Shown: positions 45,681 to 56,460, counted from the first letter of the stretch. The stretch: 64,000 bases of DNA from Metellina segmentata (GCA_947359465.1 OX375881.1:78961914-79025913), one strand, 5' to 3'. The notes: a model not told the origin generated them from the sequence alone. A program made the numbers and translations.

Positions 45681-46171
45681 CATGACTATAAGATACACTG
45701 TGTCAAAACAAATCGAAATAACTTGAAGCCAGCGTTTGATCATATTCTAACAGCACGTGGGATGTGAAAAGGTAAGTAAACGAGCATGATATAAAAAACT
45801 ATTGGACTCTTTATTTAGATTCACATCTAAATCATAAAAGCCCTAAATTAGTAAGTTGCAAGGCCCTCTGTTGGCTACCCAATCTTGTTACTTTTTATAT
45901 ATCATCCAAACACTCTTAAAACTTGAGGTAGTATTTTACAAATGTAAGAAAATGATATACCATCCACAAGATCCAACAGGATGCTGACCACAATAAGAAA
46001 AGTGGAGGGTCTGTGCTGGAGATAGCCATTGCTCATTACAAACACAGTTAATCTATCATGGTAAGAAATCATCTGAAATCATCATGGATCCTCGTCATCA
46101 TGGCGTGACGAATTCAAAACTGTAGGAAGCGTGATAAAAGAAATAATCTTCTACCAAATAGAAGGGTTTAC
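45681..46171. other. Unique sequence, nothing recognised
   Basis: No supported feature. Confidence 0.35.
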
Positions 46172-46615
46172 GTCATTGTAAACATCAGGAACTGGGAAGG
46201 GTCAATCAGCCCTTTTGATTCAATATGGAATGATTGGACTCGCTGGCATTGGTCAGATCATTGAATATAAAGCTAGAATTTAACTGAGGTGGAGCCTACA
46301 GGAGAGAAACTTGGAATTTCTCGAGGATAGCAGAGATCTTGTAAATTCTGAGAGTGCATGAGCGGTGAAGACCTGCTCCTCTTGAACTCTAGAAGTTAAG
46401 CCATGCTTCCCGAACTCCTAGAATCGTCGTCATCTGAGCATACTGTGAATCACCGACAACCCAGATTCCAAAAGCCAGACCATTCGGTGAGTACCACTCA
46501 CCTGAATTTCCCATCTATTCATATCCAACCCTTGCCAAATCTATATATATCCATGATGTTCCCATGGTACCGTTATGACATATAATATGAACTATTACCG
46601 GACTGAGTGCTTTTA
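46172..46615. repeat. Dispersed repeat 'family C', copy 2
   Basis: Ordered matches to 14425-14860: GGAACTGGGAAGGGTC, GGCATTGGTCAG, GAGAGAAACTTGGAATTTC and TGACATATAATATGAACTAT. The 60-codon frame inside (46403-46585) is not considered a gene. Confidence 0.5.
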
Positions 46616-47039
46616 TGATCATAGTGTAGAACTCAATTAAACTAGAGTAGTGTACAAGGCATGTTCTTCAACGTATTGATACTTTCAGTGTGTATACGTA
46701 ATTTTCAGTAGGTAAATAATATTGATCCTCAACTTTTAACATTCCTTAAATGGCTTATTACGGTTAAATTCGAGTAAGTTAGAATATAAACCGACTTCTC
46801 AAAGAGTTTTACTTTATGAAAAAACATCTTCTCTGCTTCAGGTTTAGTTGATTTTTATTTTTTGCACTGAATTTTCCCAATTTTTATTTTTTCATCAGGG
46901 ATTTCCCGGTTTCTGGAATCTCTTCTACAGCCACGTAGTAATTAAAACTGAACACAAAGAAGCCAAACTTTTAATGACGACGAATATCAAACAATCAGCA
47001 ATTCATTTCCGTAACCACATGAACTACAAAAAATGTCAT
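46616..47039. other. AT-rich sequence, nothing recognised
   Basis: No supported feature. Confidence 0.35.
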
Positions 47040-47330
47040 TAAAAGGACGATTAAATAATTCGTTGTCCTTTAAAACCGTCCTCCGAACGATGCCAATCGT
47101 CCCTTTATGCTGCATTAATGAAGTCGTTTCCCCCGCAATGAGATACAATTTATCGCCAAATTCACCGCCAAGGTCTCCTTAAGCGCACAATAAATTAATG
47201 CCAGGTTATAAAAAATTGATTGCGTCGGCCTGCGTCTCCCATTATTTGGCGACCGATGAGTAATATGTCCGCTCGTAACCATCTCGAGCCAGTCGTTAGA
47301 CTGTTTAGTGGTGAAAGAGATGCACCATAA
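47040..47330. promoter_or_regulatory. Possible conserved non-coding block with homeodomain-type sites
   Basis: Unique block of mixed composition carrying several TAAT-core words (GATTAAATAATTCG, TGCATTAATGAAG, ACAATAAATTAATGCC) among GC-richer sequence. No convincing coding frame. Regulatory role inferred from motif density only. Confidence 0.25.
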
Positions 47331-47564
47331 AGGGAACACTTGTAACTTTTTGGAAGAAATAGATAAAAGAAAAAGTGTTATTATAATGCTGGTCTTTTAT
47401 AGGATTGGTGATATGGAGAAGGTGTAATATCGTGGATGACCCCTTCCATAAAGGAGAGGGGATAAGTATAATAAATTTGATTCAGTTGGACCCGCTGTCA
47501 TATTTTCAGATAAAAATGCTCTCCAATTACGATGACACAGGGCTGAAGATCTGATCCTATCGGT

Positions 47565-47878
47565 AGGTATGGTATTTTAATTAAAGTCGCACTGGAACAA
47601 AACAACTGGAAATTGGTAAGGATAACCTCAATGGAAAGATCAATGGACGACACCTCATAATTTTGAACTTCGATTAGATGACAAGGTCAGACTTGAGCTA
47701 GCACTCCACTCTCCAAGCTTATGCACCACACCAGCGTGAGGACCTTCGAAGTCAAGACATATTTGACGTGCACTGCCCCCTCTTGTACACGATGGTCTTT
47801 GTTTGGATTTGAACTCGCAACCTTCTGGTTCCAAGTTCGCTATTCTTCTAACTGGGCTTCCACGGCCACCGTTTCTGT
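47565..47878 (-). repeat. tRNA-derived SINE, nearly full length
   Basis: Minus-strand copy retaining both the tail (TTTTAATTAAAGTCGCACTG) and the tRNA-like head. A B-box-like AGTTCAAATCC reads on the minus strand at 47805-47815, and the head is followed by GGCCACC-type sequence to 47878. Confidence 0.85.
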
Positions 47879-48098
47879 ACTAGAGAGAACTTCTTAGTTA
47901 ACGTTTGGCAGAGTTATGTATAACTCAATCAATTTTCACTGATTTTTAAAGATTTTATTTGATAACTATCTTTTAGATTGTGTAGTATTCACTCAACTCA
48001 AGCGATAAAATTGTATTGTATATCGAGTATATTGAGAATTGTATCCTGTACTGTACATTTGATTCAGGAAGAGGGCTGATGATACACACTGAGAATAG
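47879..48098. other. AT-rich sequence, nothing recognised
   Basis: No supported feature. Confidence 0.4.
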
Positions 48099-48100
48099 TA

Positions 48101-49086
48101 CGAGGGAGTATCAATAAGTAAAGCGCATAATGTAAATAATAATAATAATAAAAGCAATTAATGACAATAGGAAACAGATATAAAAGTATTACCCATTTAT
48201 TACTTTTCCACATAATTTCCATGCATGTTGAGGCATATTTCGCAACGATGCGTCAGTTTGAAAAACTCGGTCTCATAAAACTCCGTAGGCAGCGAAAAGA
48301 GCCACCTTCGCACGGCCCGTTTGAGTGCCGTCGTCAGAGTCAAACTCCTTACCGTCAAGGAACTTCTTTATGGGTCCAAAGCGCAGTGCGACAAATCAAC
48401 ACATTCGGCTGCTGCGCGACATCGCTTGTCCGCATGTGCCTCGCCTAGTTCGTGCAAAAGTGCAGGGTTTCGGTTGGAAAGTTTTGGAGTACTGTCCATA
48501 CAGCCTGGACCTGGCACCCTCCGATTTCCATCTGTTTGGACCCATGAAGAAGTTCCTTGACGGTAAGGAGTTTGACTCTGACTACGGCACTCAAACGGGC
48601 CGTGCGAAGGTGGCTCTTCTCGTAGCCGCCGACGGAGTTTTATGAGACCGGGATTACGAGACCAAACAGATGGAAATCGGAGGGTGCCAGGTAAAGGCTG
48701 TATGGACGGTGCTCCAAAACTTCCCAACCGAAACCCTGCACGAACTAGGCGAGACATGTGGACGAGCTATGTCGTGCAACAGTCGAATGTGTTGATTTGT
48801 CGCACTGCGCTTTGGACCCATAAAGAAGTTCTTTGACGGTAAGAAGTTTGACTCTGACGACGGCACTCAAACGACACTTGCGAAGGTGGCTCTTCTCGCA
48901 GCCGACGGAGTTTTATGAGACCGGGATTTTCAAACTGATCCATCGTTGGGAAAATGCTTCAATATGCATGGAAATTACGGGGAAAAGTAATGAATGGGCA
49001 ATACTTTCATATCTGTTTCCTACTGTCATTAATTGCTTTTATTATTTTTTTTCCCATTCTATGCGTTACTTATTGATACTCCCTCG
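48101..49086. mobile_element. Foldback mariner derivative, 986 bp
   Basis: Terminal inverted repeats CGAGGGAGTATCAATAAGTA are flanked by TA (48099-48100 and 49087-49088), as for mariner. The inversion continues inwards: 48101-48539 is close to the reverse complement of 48662-49086, leaving a loop of about 122 bp that itself carries another sense copy of the transposase C-terminal segment. Each arm contains an antisense then a sense piece of the transposase 3' region. It is thus a giant palindrome assembled from 3' ends of a mariner element. Confidence 0.85.
48376..48645 (+). pseudogene. Mariner transposase C-terminal fragment, sense piece
   Basis: The frame reads KRSATNQHIRLLRDIACPHV, then VQGFGWKVLEYCPYSLDLAP, SDFHLFGPMKKFLDGKEF. 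These are mariner DD34D blocks: the second Asp (normally HDNARPHV, here RDIACPHV) and the third Asp in LAPSDFHLF. The N-terminal HTH and first Asp are absent. The open frame extends upstream to 48325 only because the antisense piece is also open. An inverted second copy (minus strand, 48654-48866, LLHDIARPHV) lies in the other arm but is frameshifted after it. Non-functional. Confidence 0.85.
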
Positions 49087-49088
49087 TA

Positions 49089-49929
49089 TTTGTTCTTGTG
49101 TAGCTGGAACAAGATTACTTATTGACTAATCAAACACTGTTGCAGCTGTCCAGTCGTTAATTTTATTCTACCAAAATAAACCTAAAGATTCGTATATGGA
49201 AAATGAGAAATATTGTCATTAGTAATATTTTTGATTAACATTGCAAGATTAGTAAGGGAGTTCATGTATACCTGATGCTCTAGATCACACAATAGAGTTT
49301 TATATTTTTCAAAACTAACTTCATGGTACTAAGAAACCACGCAATTCCTTTTAACAAATTGCATTGGTTTTTCGTTAGAAGATTGTGAACAGTACAAATG
49401 CGAGTAATCGTTTCTTTTGATCTCTTAAAGACATTTCTTGTAAAATAGACTACTACTTTCCTGTAGATCTTTCAAATTTTCTCTTTACAAGGGTTTAGAT
49501 TTGACGAACACTCTTAGATAATCTCTCAGAAGCTTATTTCTCTCTTCATTATTTATCCAGCTACCCTTAGAAGAAAACTTTTCAGTGTTACTGAGTTTTA
49601 AGTTTCTACAGATTTAAAAATAAGTAACATTTTACTATCAATCTTCAAACCACGGCAGAAAACCTTTCCCTTAAGCCCGCCCATGTTTTCGTTTAGTCTC
49701 TTTTAAGAGTCTCTCTGAATAGTGTGGATTAAGTTGCTATGTGTATGGGACTATGAGAGCAAGAGTTGCCAAACCCACAAAATCCTGAAAATTTTATTAC
49801 CTTTTATTTAGACCTTTTTTATGTGCTGGCTCAATTGTTCTAAAATTACAAAATAACTTATTGTTGATCACACAAAACAAATTTTTAGAAACTCAAATCA
49901 TATTGTGTCTAAATAAAAATATATAAAAA
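49089..49929. other. AT-rich sequence, nothing recognised
   Basis: No supported feature. Confidence 0.4.
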
Positions 49930-50585
49930 ATAGTGACAGGAAATTGCGAGGGTGGTGAGAGCCCGGTTGCGAGTTCGAATCCAACCAAAGACCGTCGTGT
50001 ACGAAGAGGACTGGTGCTGGTTAACTCTGTCGTGGCCTGCAATGTCCTCACGTTGACGTGATATGGCGATTTGGATATGGGGTGCCAGCTCAGGTGTTAC
50101 CTCGTCATCAGACCGTAGTTCAAATATACGTGGTGTTATCCTCGGATGTTTCTCTTCGAGGATTGGTTCCGGTCCTTCACCGCCGACCAACCGGTATAGT
50201 GGTTAAGGTGTTAGCCTCTAGATCGGAAGGTTCCTGGTTCGAATCCGGGTTCGGGCATGGATGTTTGTAAACGTATGGTGTAGAGGCGGCTGGTGCACCT
50301 TAAATCTGTCGTGGCCGAAAGTCCTCACGTTGGGTTGGCGTGGAAGTTTGGAGAGTGGGGTGCCAGCTCAGGTGTTGCTTCGTCATCTGACCGTGGTTCA
50401 AAATTACGAGGTGTCGTCCTCGGATCTTTCCCGTAAGGGACTGATCCCGGACCGTCGTCAATAGCCCGTTGAGTAGCTCTAGTACGACGTTAACTAAAAA
50501 TTACCATTACCATTACCGGTCCTTCACCAATAGCTCGTAGTGGTGCTTCAGTGCGACGTTAATTAAAATTACCAAATACCATACC
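49930..50585 (+). repeat. Older tRNA-derived SINE, split by a younger copy
   Basis: The left part (to 50168) has a B-box-like AGTTCGAATCC at 49972-49982 and body blocks (TGTCCTCACGTTGACGTGAT, GGTGCCAGCTCAGGTGTTAC). The right part resumes at 50529 with AATAGCTCGTAGTGGTGCTT and ends with the tail GACGTTAATTAAAATTACCA. The interruption is the SINE at 50182-50515 with its target duplication. Confidence 0.9.
50182..50515 (+). repeat. Full-length tRNA-derived SINE, 334 bp
   Basis: Best copy in the window. The head has RNA polymerase III internal promoter elements: A-box-like TAGTGGTTAAGG (50197-50208) and a perfect B box GGTTCGAATCC (50236-50246). The body contains GTCCTCACGTTGGGTTGGCG, GTTTGGAGAGTGGGGTGCCA and CCGTCGTCAATAGCCCGTTG. 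The end is GACGTTAACTAAAAATTACC with an ATTACC-repeat tail. A target duplication of 11-13 bp (CCGGTCCTTCACC at 50169-50181 and 50516-50528) flanks it. No LINE reverse transcriptase that could mobilise it was seen in the window. Confidence 0.95.
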
Positions 50586-51371
50586 TAGAAAATCGCAATT
50601 TATCTCCATTGGGTATGTTGATGGGTTCGGCCACTCTTGCTGTTATAGCGTCATATGTACGCTATATGCGTATGAATGTCATGATTTAAATAAGATATGT
50701 GCTTGGCTGATATTAATTGGCTATGGAGCCTTCAGATCTTAGCTCTCCAATAAACGAAAACCATTTAGTACAAGAAGCAACAATAGCTGCCGTGGCTCAG
50801 TACGTTTGTTCACTGCTCCAGTAACCAACGAGTACAGTATAGATCCACAGTTATTGGTGGCACAGGCTCGATTATTGTACTTTACCCGTGTGTGTCCTTG
50901 TAATAATATCCTCTAGCAGTCCGGAACATGTAGTAGTAATCTCCAGTGTCAGTAAGCATTTTCTTGTTTGTGTATGTCTATTGCTGGACGCTGTATGTCT
51001 TGCGGTGTGTTTGGTCAAGATGGAAGCAATAATGCCTCACCAGCCAGTGCAGTGAGCATATCAATCTGAGTTGTTCCAAAAGTCTTTATACAGTTTGGTT
51101 TGCCTTTCTATGGTCAGGTATTTCTTTTTGTGCAACACAAGATCAAATTACACCAATACCTGCGTTTTTAAGGTGGATTCTTTACCACTGCGGAGGTTGC
51201 AGTAACTCAAAGTGTTTGCCCACTGCACTTGCAATCGGCGAGTTATATGCGGTGCCTCCATAGGTCCACTTCTCTCTTCTGTAACGGAAAAAGATTTTCT
51301 TCTGTGTTTGTCTATTTGAGGCTATCTGGTGCATCTTGGTTGAGCACTTGCATCGTAAAACCCTAGCAACC
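50586..51371. other. Unique sequence, no gene recognised
   Basis: Mixed-composition DNA without acceptable reading frames. A 76-codon minus frame at 51182-51412 has no domain and overlaps a SINE. Confidence 0.35.
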
Positions 51372-51460
51372 TCGGATCTTTCCCTGAAGGATTGATCCCG
51401 GACCGTTGTCAATAGCCGTTGTGTTACTCTAGTACGACTTTAATTAAACTACCTACCAAC
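51372..51460 (+). repeat. SINE 3'-end fragment
   Basis: CCTCGGATCTTTCCCTGAAG, CCGTTGTCAATAGCC and ACGACTTTAATTAAACTACC. Confidence 0.85.
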
Positions 51461-51545
51461 CCAACCAACAACCATTTCGAATATCCATGCATGCCAGAAA
51501 TCTAATCCAAAGTATGTTGAAACGAAAGCAAGAGCGTGAACAACT

Positions 51546-51712
51546 CAGCCACCAAGCCGGTTTTGGTGCCGTTTCAGGTATGACCTCGTCATCCGATCAT
51601 GGCTCAAAATTACGAGGTACGGTCCTTGGATCTTTCACTTCGTGTTTGATACCGTTCCAACGCCAATAGCCCGTTTTGTTGCTCCAGTACTTCGCTAGCT
51701 AAATACCTACCT
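51546..51712 (+). repeat. SINE 3' part
   Basis: GGTGCCGTTTCAGGTATGAC, CGTCATCCGATCATGG and CCAATAGCCCGTTTTGTTGC, ending CTAAATACCTACCTAC. Confidence 0.85.
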
Positions 51713-51761
51713 ACAAGGTCTATTTGTGCCTCTAGGACAGTTTATGACTCCAGTGCGAAAT

Positions 51762-51812
51762 AACAGCCCGTTGTGTTGCACTAGTACGGCGTTAATTAAA
51801 AAATACCAAAAA
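51762..51812 (+). repeat. SINE 3'-end fragment
   Basis: ACAGCCCGTTGTGTTGCACT and ACGGCGTTAATTAAAAAATA. Confidence 0.8.
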
Positions 51813-51959
51813 CCAGTGCGAAATAAATATGAGAGCCAACGTGCTGAGCTGCCGGAATCATCGCAAAAGTAATGATGAAAGAAAGATAATAATGGACTGA
51901 CTCCCATAAGAGGCAGTCTCGCAATATGCCAAAACCGATCCCATCGCAGTTGAACAGTT

Positions 51960-52521
51960 GAAAAAGATTGCTAATTAAGAGCCCGCGATCCCGAATCGAC
52001 TACTCTGCCTGACCCTCTCAATTTCATTCACCCTACGACAAAACGCACGCCCACTTTGCCTTATTACTCCGCTTCCCCAATCCCCTCACAACACCTGTAT
52101 ACCCAGCTTCCCCGCCGACGCAGGGCGATAAATAGCCAAACGCGATAACCCCCACACGTCTCTCTCGAAACCGAAGGCACTGAGGGAAACTGCTAAAGTG
52201 TTATAATAATACTCTCGCTGTATGTTCAGGGCAGGGTATCTACGGCGAGTATCTTCAAAGAGCGAGGTATCGTACTCCGCCCCATGGAGCGAGGGCGGGC
52301 CGTGGAGGGCACAGTGGTCTAAACGGTTCGATAGGAAAAGTCGATTTTTAAGTCGCGCGCGCCGGGCGTTTTGTAGGAAGAGGTGTAAACGCTTGTGATC
52401 GATACTCCAGGTGTGGAGAGTCGCTGATTGCGGATTAATTTCCGGTGAGGGTGTAATTGCGAGTGCGAACCTGTGATTTTGGAGTCGATTTTTCGGTCTC
52501 CGATTTCGATGGGTTGAATGG
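51960..52521. other. GC- and CpG-rich unique block
   Basis: Marked rise in G+C with many CpG (for example AAGTCGCGCGCGCCGGGCG near 52350). A 168-codon minus-strand frame (52086-52592) crosses it but shows no domain and runs into a dispersed repeat, so it is probably open because stop codons are rare in GC-rich DNA. Promoter or 5' UTR sequence is possible. Confidence 0.35.
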
Positions 52522-52640
52522 TGGGGTTTTATGGCGCAACGGCTGTATTCGGCCAAACACCGGACAAGCAACACCAAGTAAAGGACATACACACACCGAA
52601 AGTTTTAATGATGCAGAAGAGAGAAATACATCCAGGAAGG
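52522..52640 (+). repeat. Dispersed repeat 'family B', best copy
   Basis: GGGGTTTTATGGCGCAACGG, TATTCGGCCAAAC, AGCAACACCAAGTAAAGGAC and GCAGAAGAGAGAAATACATC. Related pieces lie at 1195-1440, 44341-44392, 55627-55690 and 63752-63880. Class unknown. Confidence 0.65.
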
Positions 52641-52699
52641 AATCGGAACTGACTAGAAACCGAACTGTGTGACCTCAGTTTCAATGGGCGGGGGTCGTT

Positions 52700-52930
52700 G
52701 TCTAATTAAATCTTCACTGCATCAACACAACATTCTATCTGCGACGGTACGGGATCAAACCCCAAAAGAAGGTTTCGGGGACAACAATGCATAATTTCGA
52801 ACCACGATCAGATGACGAGGTCACGTCTGCTATGGAACCCCAAACTTCCACACCTCGACAACGTGAGGATACTTGAGGCCACGTTGGATTTAATGTGCGC
52901 CAGCCCCCTTTGTACCCAATGGTTGAATCT
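52700..52930 (-). repeat. tRNA-derived SINE, body and tail
   Basis: Minus-strand copy with the blocks GGTACGGGATCAAACCCC, CATAATTTCGAACCACGATC and GATTTAATGTGCGCCAGCCC, ending TTGTACCCAATGGTTGAATC. It forms the left edge of the 308-bp array. Confidence 0.85.
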
Positions 52931-54280
52931 TAAAATATTGAGCAGACGTAGTTAATTAGTCAACGTCAATCTGAACTTGAGCTGGAACTCAGCACTCTAA
53001 ATTTCCGTACCTCACTAACGGTACCACATAATGCATTTAACGATAAACAATCGCCCTTCTATCTTAAACAGGACATCGTCTTATGTTGGTAAGTTTCAGA
53101 ATCTTAAGACATTTAGCACAGGTAGGTATTGGTATTGGTATCTGTATCTTTTAATAAACGTCACACTGGAGCAACATAGCGGGATAGGTTTAACGTGCAA
53201 CCAGCCCCCTTTGCACCCAAGGCTCTTTGGTTGAATCTTAAAATATTGAGCAGACGTAGTTTATTAATCAACGTCAATCTTAACTTGTGCTGGAACTCAT
53301 CAATCTAAATTTCCATACCTCACTAACGGTACCACATAACGCATTTAAAGATGTACTATAGTCCTTCTATCTTAAACAGGACATCGTCTTATGTTGGTAA
53401 GTTTCAGAATCTTAAGACATTTAGCACAGGTAGGTATTGGTATTGGTATCTGTATCTTTTAATAAACGTCACACTGGAGCAACATAGCGGGATAGGTTTA
53501 ACGTGCAACCAGCCCCCTTTGCACCCAAGGCTCTTTGGTTGAATCTTAAAATATTGAGCAGACGTAGTTTATTAATCAACGTCAATCTTAACTTGTGCTG
53601 GAACTCAGCAATCTAAATTTCCATACCTCACTAACGGTACCACATAATGCATTTAACGATAAACAATCGCCCTTCTATCTTAAACAGGACATCGTCTTAT
53701 GTTGGTAAGTTTCAGAATCTTAAGACATTTAGCACAGGTAGGTATTGGTATTGGTATCTGTATCTTTTAATAAACGTCACACTGGAGCAACATAGCGGGA
53801 TAGGTTTAACGTGCAACCAGCCCCCTTTGCACCCAAGGGTCTTTGGTTAAATCTTAAAATTTTGAGCAGACGTAGTTTATTAATCAACGTCAATCTTAAC
53901 TTGTGCTGGAACTCAGCAATCTAAATTTCCATACCTCACTAACGGTACCACATAACGCATTTAAAAATATACTATAGTCCTTCTATCTTAAACAGGACAT
54001 CGTCTTATGTTGGTAAGTTTCAGAATCTTCAAACATTTAGCACATGTAGGTATTGGTATTGGTATCGGTATTTTTTTAATTAACGTCACACTGAATCTGA
54101 ACCGGAACTCAGAACTCTAAATTTCCAAACTCACTAACGGTACCACATAACGAATTTAAAGATAAACTATCGGACTTCTATCTCAAACAGGACTTCGTTT
54201 TACGTTGATAATTTTCTGAATCTAAAAATATTTAGAAGAGGTGGGTATTGGTATTGGTATATTTTATTAACTTTAATTAA
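52921..54280. repeat. 308-bp tandem array incorporating a truncated SINE
   Basis: GGTTGAATCTTAAAATATTG (or a variant) starts at 52921, 53229, 53537 and 53845, an exact 308-bp period. A fifth, shorter, diverged unit reaches about 54280. Each of the first units carries a SINE with its middle deleted: tail AATAAACGTCACACTGGAGC joined to AACGTGCAACCAGCCCCCTT. The three near-identical 63-67-codon frames at 53031, 53351 and 53647 are translations of the unit. Confidence 0.95.
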
Positions 54281-54319
54281 TAACTGGAGCAACACAGAAA
54301 GATAGAGCAAAGGTAGCTA

Positions 54320-54565
54320 AACTATTAATGTAACCCTGACGCAGCACAGTGTACAATTGTTGACAGTCCAGGATCAATTTCCTAGGAAAAGATCCGATGC
54401 CGACACTCCGTAACTCTGAACCACGATCACATTACGAGGTCAGAACCTAAGGTTGCAGCCCACTCTCCAAAACTCCACGCACGTCAATACTTGATGCGAC
54501 GACTGATTTAACGTTCGCCATTCCCCACGGTCTCAGGTTGGATCGAGTTTAAAACTCACAACCCT
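54320..54565 (-). repeat. tRNA-derived SINE, nearly complete
   Basis: GACAGTCCAGGATCAATTTC, CTCTGAACCACGATCACATT, GATTTAACGTTCGCC and a decayed head (GGTTGGATCGAGTTTAAAAC). Confidence 0.8.
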
Positions 54566-54939
54566 GCAGAATCTATATTATTTGAAATTGAAACACATTA
54601 ATATGTTTCAAATTTATAGGGTTATGGGTATTAATATATGCTCATATGAATTGTCAATAGTGTATTATTCATCCCAGAGATTATTTCTCTCTTCTGCTTC
54701 AGCAAACCTTTCATTGTATGAATGTCTATATCTTTATATCAGGTATGGGCAACCTTTGGAAAGTTGCGGGCTAAACTTGAGAATATTAATGATGTCGCGG
54801 GCCGTAGATAATAGGTAATTGTGAAAAAGTAATAATGATAAGGTTTATTTTATTTTATATTTTTATAAAGTTGAATGGTAAAGTTACATGAACAGAATAA
54901 TATCGTATTGATTAAGTATTTACTTACAATCGCCAGTAA

Positions 54940-55085
54940 TTAATGAGAATTTTGAGCTAGAACTTGAGAAACAATGTTGGGATCAATTCCACCAATACAC
55001 AGGTGCAGAGTGTTTTCCAAATTTTCATCTATAAGCGTGGTTCGATACTTCGATTTATTAGTTTTCATCATGGAAAAGAACTATC
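54940..55085 (-). pseudogene. hAT transposase C-terminus, broken
   Basis: Minus-strand translation FFSMMKTNKSKYRTTLIDEN followed by LENTLHLCIGG and a stop at 54940. This is the extreme C-terminal block of SCAND3/ZBED-type hAT transposases, where FSTMK..KSKYR..L.D.HLE is typical. Upstream the frame meets a stop and shifts, although hAT-like residues seem to continue to about 55130. Remaining domains are deleted or replaced. Confidence 0.75.
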
Positions 55086-55384
55086 CGAGTATTGTAGATT
55101 TGTATCAGTGTTTTTATAACAATAACATCCGCAAGTAAGGAATGGAATCAAGAAGAGCAAGGCCGTTTCTCGGATACAATTAATAACGAAATTAGTAATT
55201 ATTATTCCCGATTATCCGTGGAATTGAGTGGCGCGATGTGTCGCCGATAACTTGTCTGGCGACTTTGAAACCTCGTTTTGAATTAATTTGTTCAAGAAAA
55301 CAGGCTCAACCCTCTCATATATCCAATACTAATTTTAATAAAAACTATATAAGGTAGTATTGTAAATACCAACTTTTACATTTT

Positions 55385-55459
55385 TATATTCAAGTGTGCC
55401 GCAAATAATTCCAAGATATTTTTAGTGTGCCGTCAGCTAAAAGAGGTTGAGAAACACTG
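55385..55459 (-). mobile_element. Terminus of a second hAT element
   Basis: On the minus strand this starts CAGTGTTTCTCAACCTCTTT and contains GCTGACGGCACACTAAA, a common hAT terminus. No matching opposite end with an 8-bp duplication was found, so it is a remnant, probably inserted into the 54740-55618 element. Confidence 0.5.
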
Positions 55460-55626
55460 ACCCACGTAGTTCAGGCTTTTGTTCCCCCCTCACTCTCTTG
55501 TTGGCGAGAACCGAGAATATTTACTTTTTTCGACCGCGATTTTAAAATGTTCCGCGGGCCAGATCAAAAGCCGGGGCGGGCCATATCCGGCCCTCGGGCC
55601 GGCGGTTGCCCATATATGCTTTATAT

Positions 55627-55690
55627 GGTATGTCTTGTGTCTGGAGCAGCATGGCCAAATATGGCCCTTGCGCCATAAAATCCCAACGAA
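55627..55690 (-). repeat. Dispersed repeat 'family B' fragment
   Basis: TCTGGAGCAGCATGGCCAAA and TTGCGCCATAAAATCCCAAC. It was the target of the hAT insertion, which abuts its left edge. Confidence 0.65.
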
Positions 55691-55819
55691 GGAACCAAAC
55701 AAGAGTTCAATAAATCAAGTTTATTCTTCAACATGTAAAGACCTTGTTAGGATTTGGCTCGTTTGATGAATTGGCGTTTGGTTAAGAAACACTGAGCTTT
55801 AAAAATAGGTTTCATGGTT

Positions 55820-56460
55820 ATACATTAACCTATAATAATGGACTGGACGCCAATGGATTTGCATAAAATCAGACTACTTGTTTAGGAGTGTTTTGTTTCG
55901 TGGTATCGCCGGAGATCTTCTCATGTTGTTCCTGGTCAATTGAACGCCGACGCCTACGTGTAAATTTTGGACAGTCAGGTTCTTCCTACGCTCTGGCAAT
56001 TTTATAGAATGGACGAATGCTACTTCCACGACTACCACGCTCCGTGTCATGTTCTAGCCTCTGTCAATCAGCGGTATCAAGATATGGATCTAAAACGTTT
56101 TTCCTGGCCTGCCCGATCTAAACCCCATAGAACATTTGAGGGACAAGTTAGAGGGACGCTTATGGACCAGGGAACCATGTCCGGAAACTACAGCTCGGCT
56201 GGCGAAAATCTTTCTTCTGGAATGGACACAAATACCCATAGCTGTGTATCAAAACCTAGTTTACATTATGACCAGAAGGGTTGATAGCGTAATTGCTGCA
56301 CATTGGGACCCCCCCCCTATCAGAGCATGCATTCTTTCCACTATACTATCACATCTGATTATCCTGTCCATTATTGTAGGGCAGTGTATTTGTTTGATTT
56401 GTCATCTTTTGTCTATGTCTAATTCAAATATCAACATTTGTATATACTGTGTTAATGCTT
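55820..56460 (+). mobile_element. Tc1-like relic, second copy of the 16-kb family
   Basis: Aligns with 16235-16860 throughout, including the deletion junction near GGACTGGACGCCAATGGATT, and lacks the downstream 224-bp array. Terminal inverted repeats could not be defined. Confidence 0.75.
55900..56340 (+). pseudogene. Tc1-like transposase C-terminal half, frameshifted
   Basis: The early part encodes the ADAYV and QVLPTLWQFYRMDECYF blocks and ARCHV-like sequence around the second catalytic site (HDYHAPCHVLASVNQ, where the usual QDN is HDY). An 8-bp loss relative to 16540-16566 in the stretch before AAACCCCATAGAACATTTG shifts the frame. Downstream the frame gives EHLRDKLEGRLW, LEWTQIPIAVYQNLV and MTRRVDSVIAA. 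The third acidic residue (PIEHL) is kept here, unlike in the 16-kb copy. The HTH region is missing. Confidence 0.8.

Larger units (their letters stand above)
54740..55618 (-). mobile_element. 879-bp hAT element with intact target duplication
   Basis: The left end CAGGTATGGGCAACC and inverted right end CATATATGGGCAACC, with GC-rich subterminal sequence (CGGGCCGG type), mark a hAT element. The 8-bp flanks CTTTATAT at 54732-54739 and 55619-55626 are identical. The transposase lies on the minus strand and only its C-terminus survives. Confidence 0.9.

Noticed and set aside
52086..52592. 168-codon minus-strand ORF
   Set aside because: Lies in GC-rich DNA where stops are rare, has no domain, no splice structure, and ends inside a dispersed repeat.
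53031..53850. Three near-identical 63-67-codon ORFs
   Set aside because: Their spacing equals the 308-bp repeat period and part of the frame is antisense SINE.
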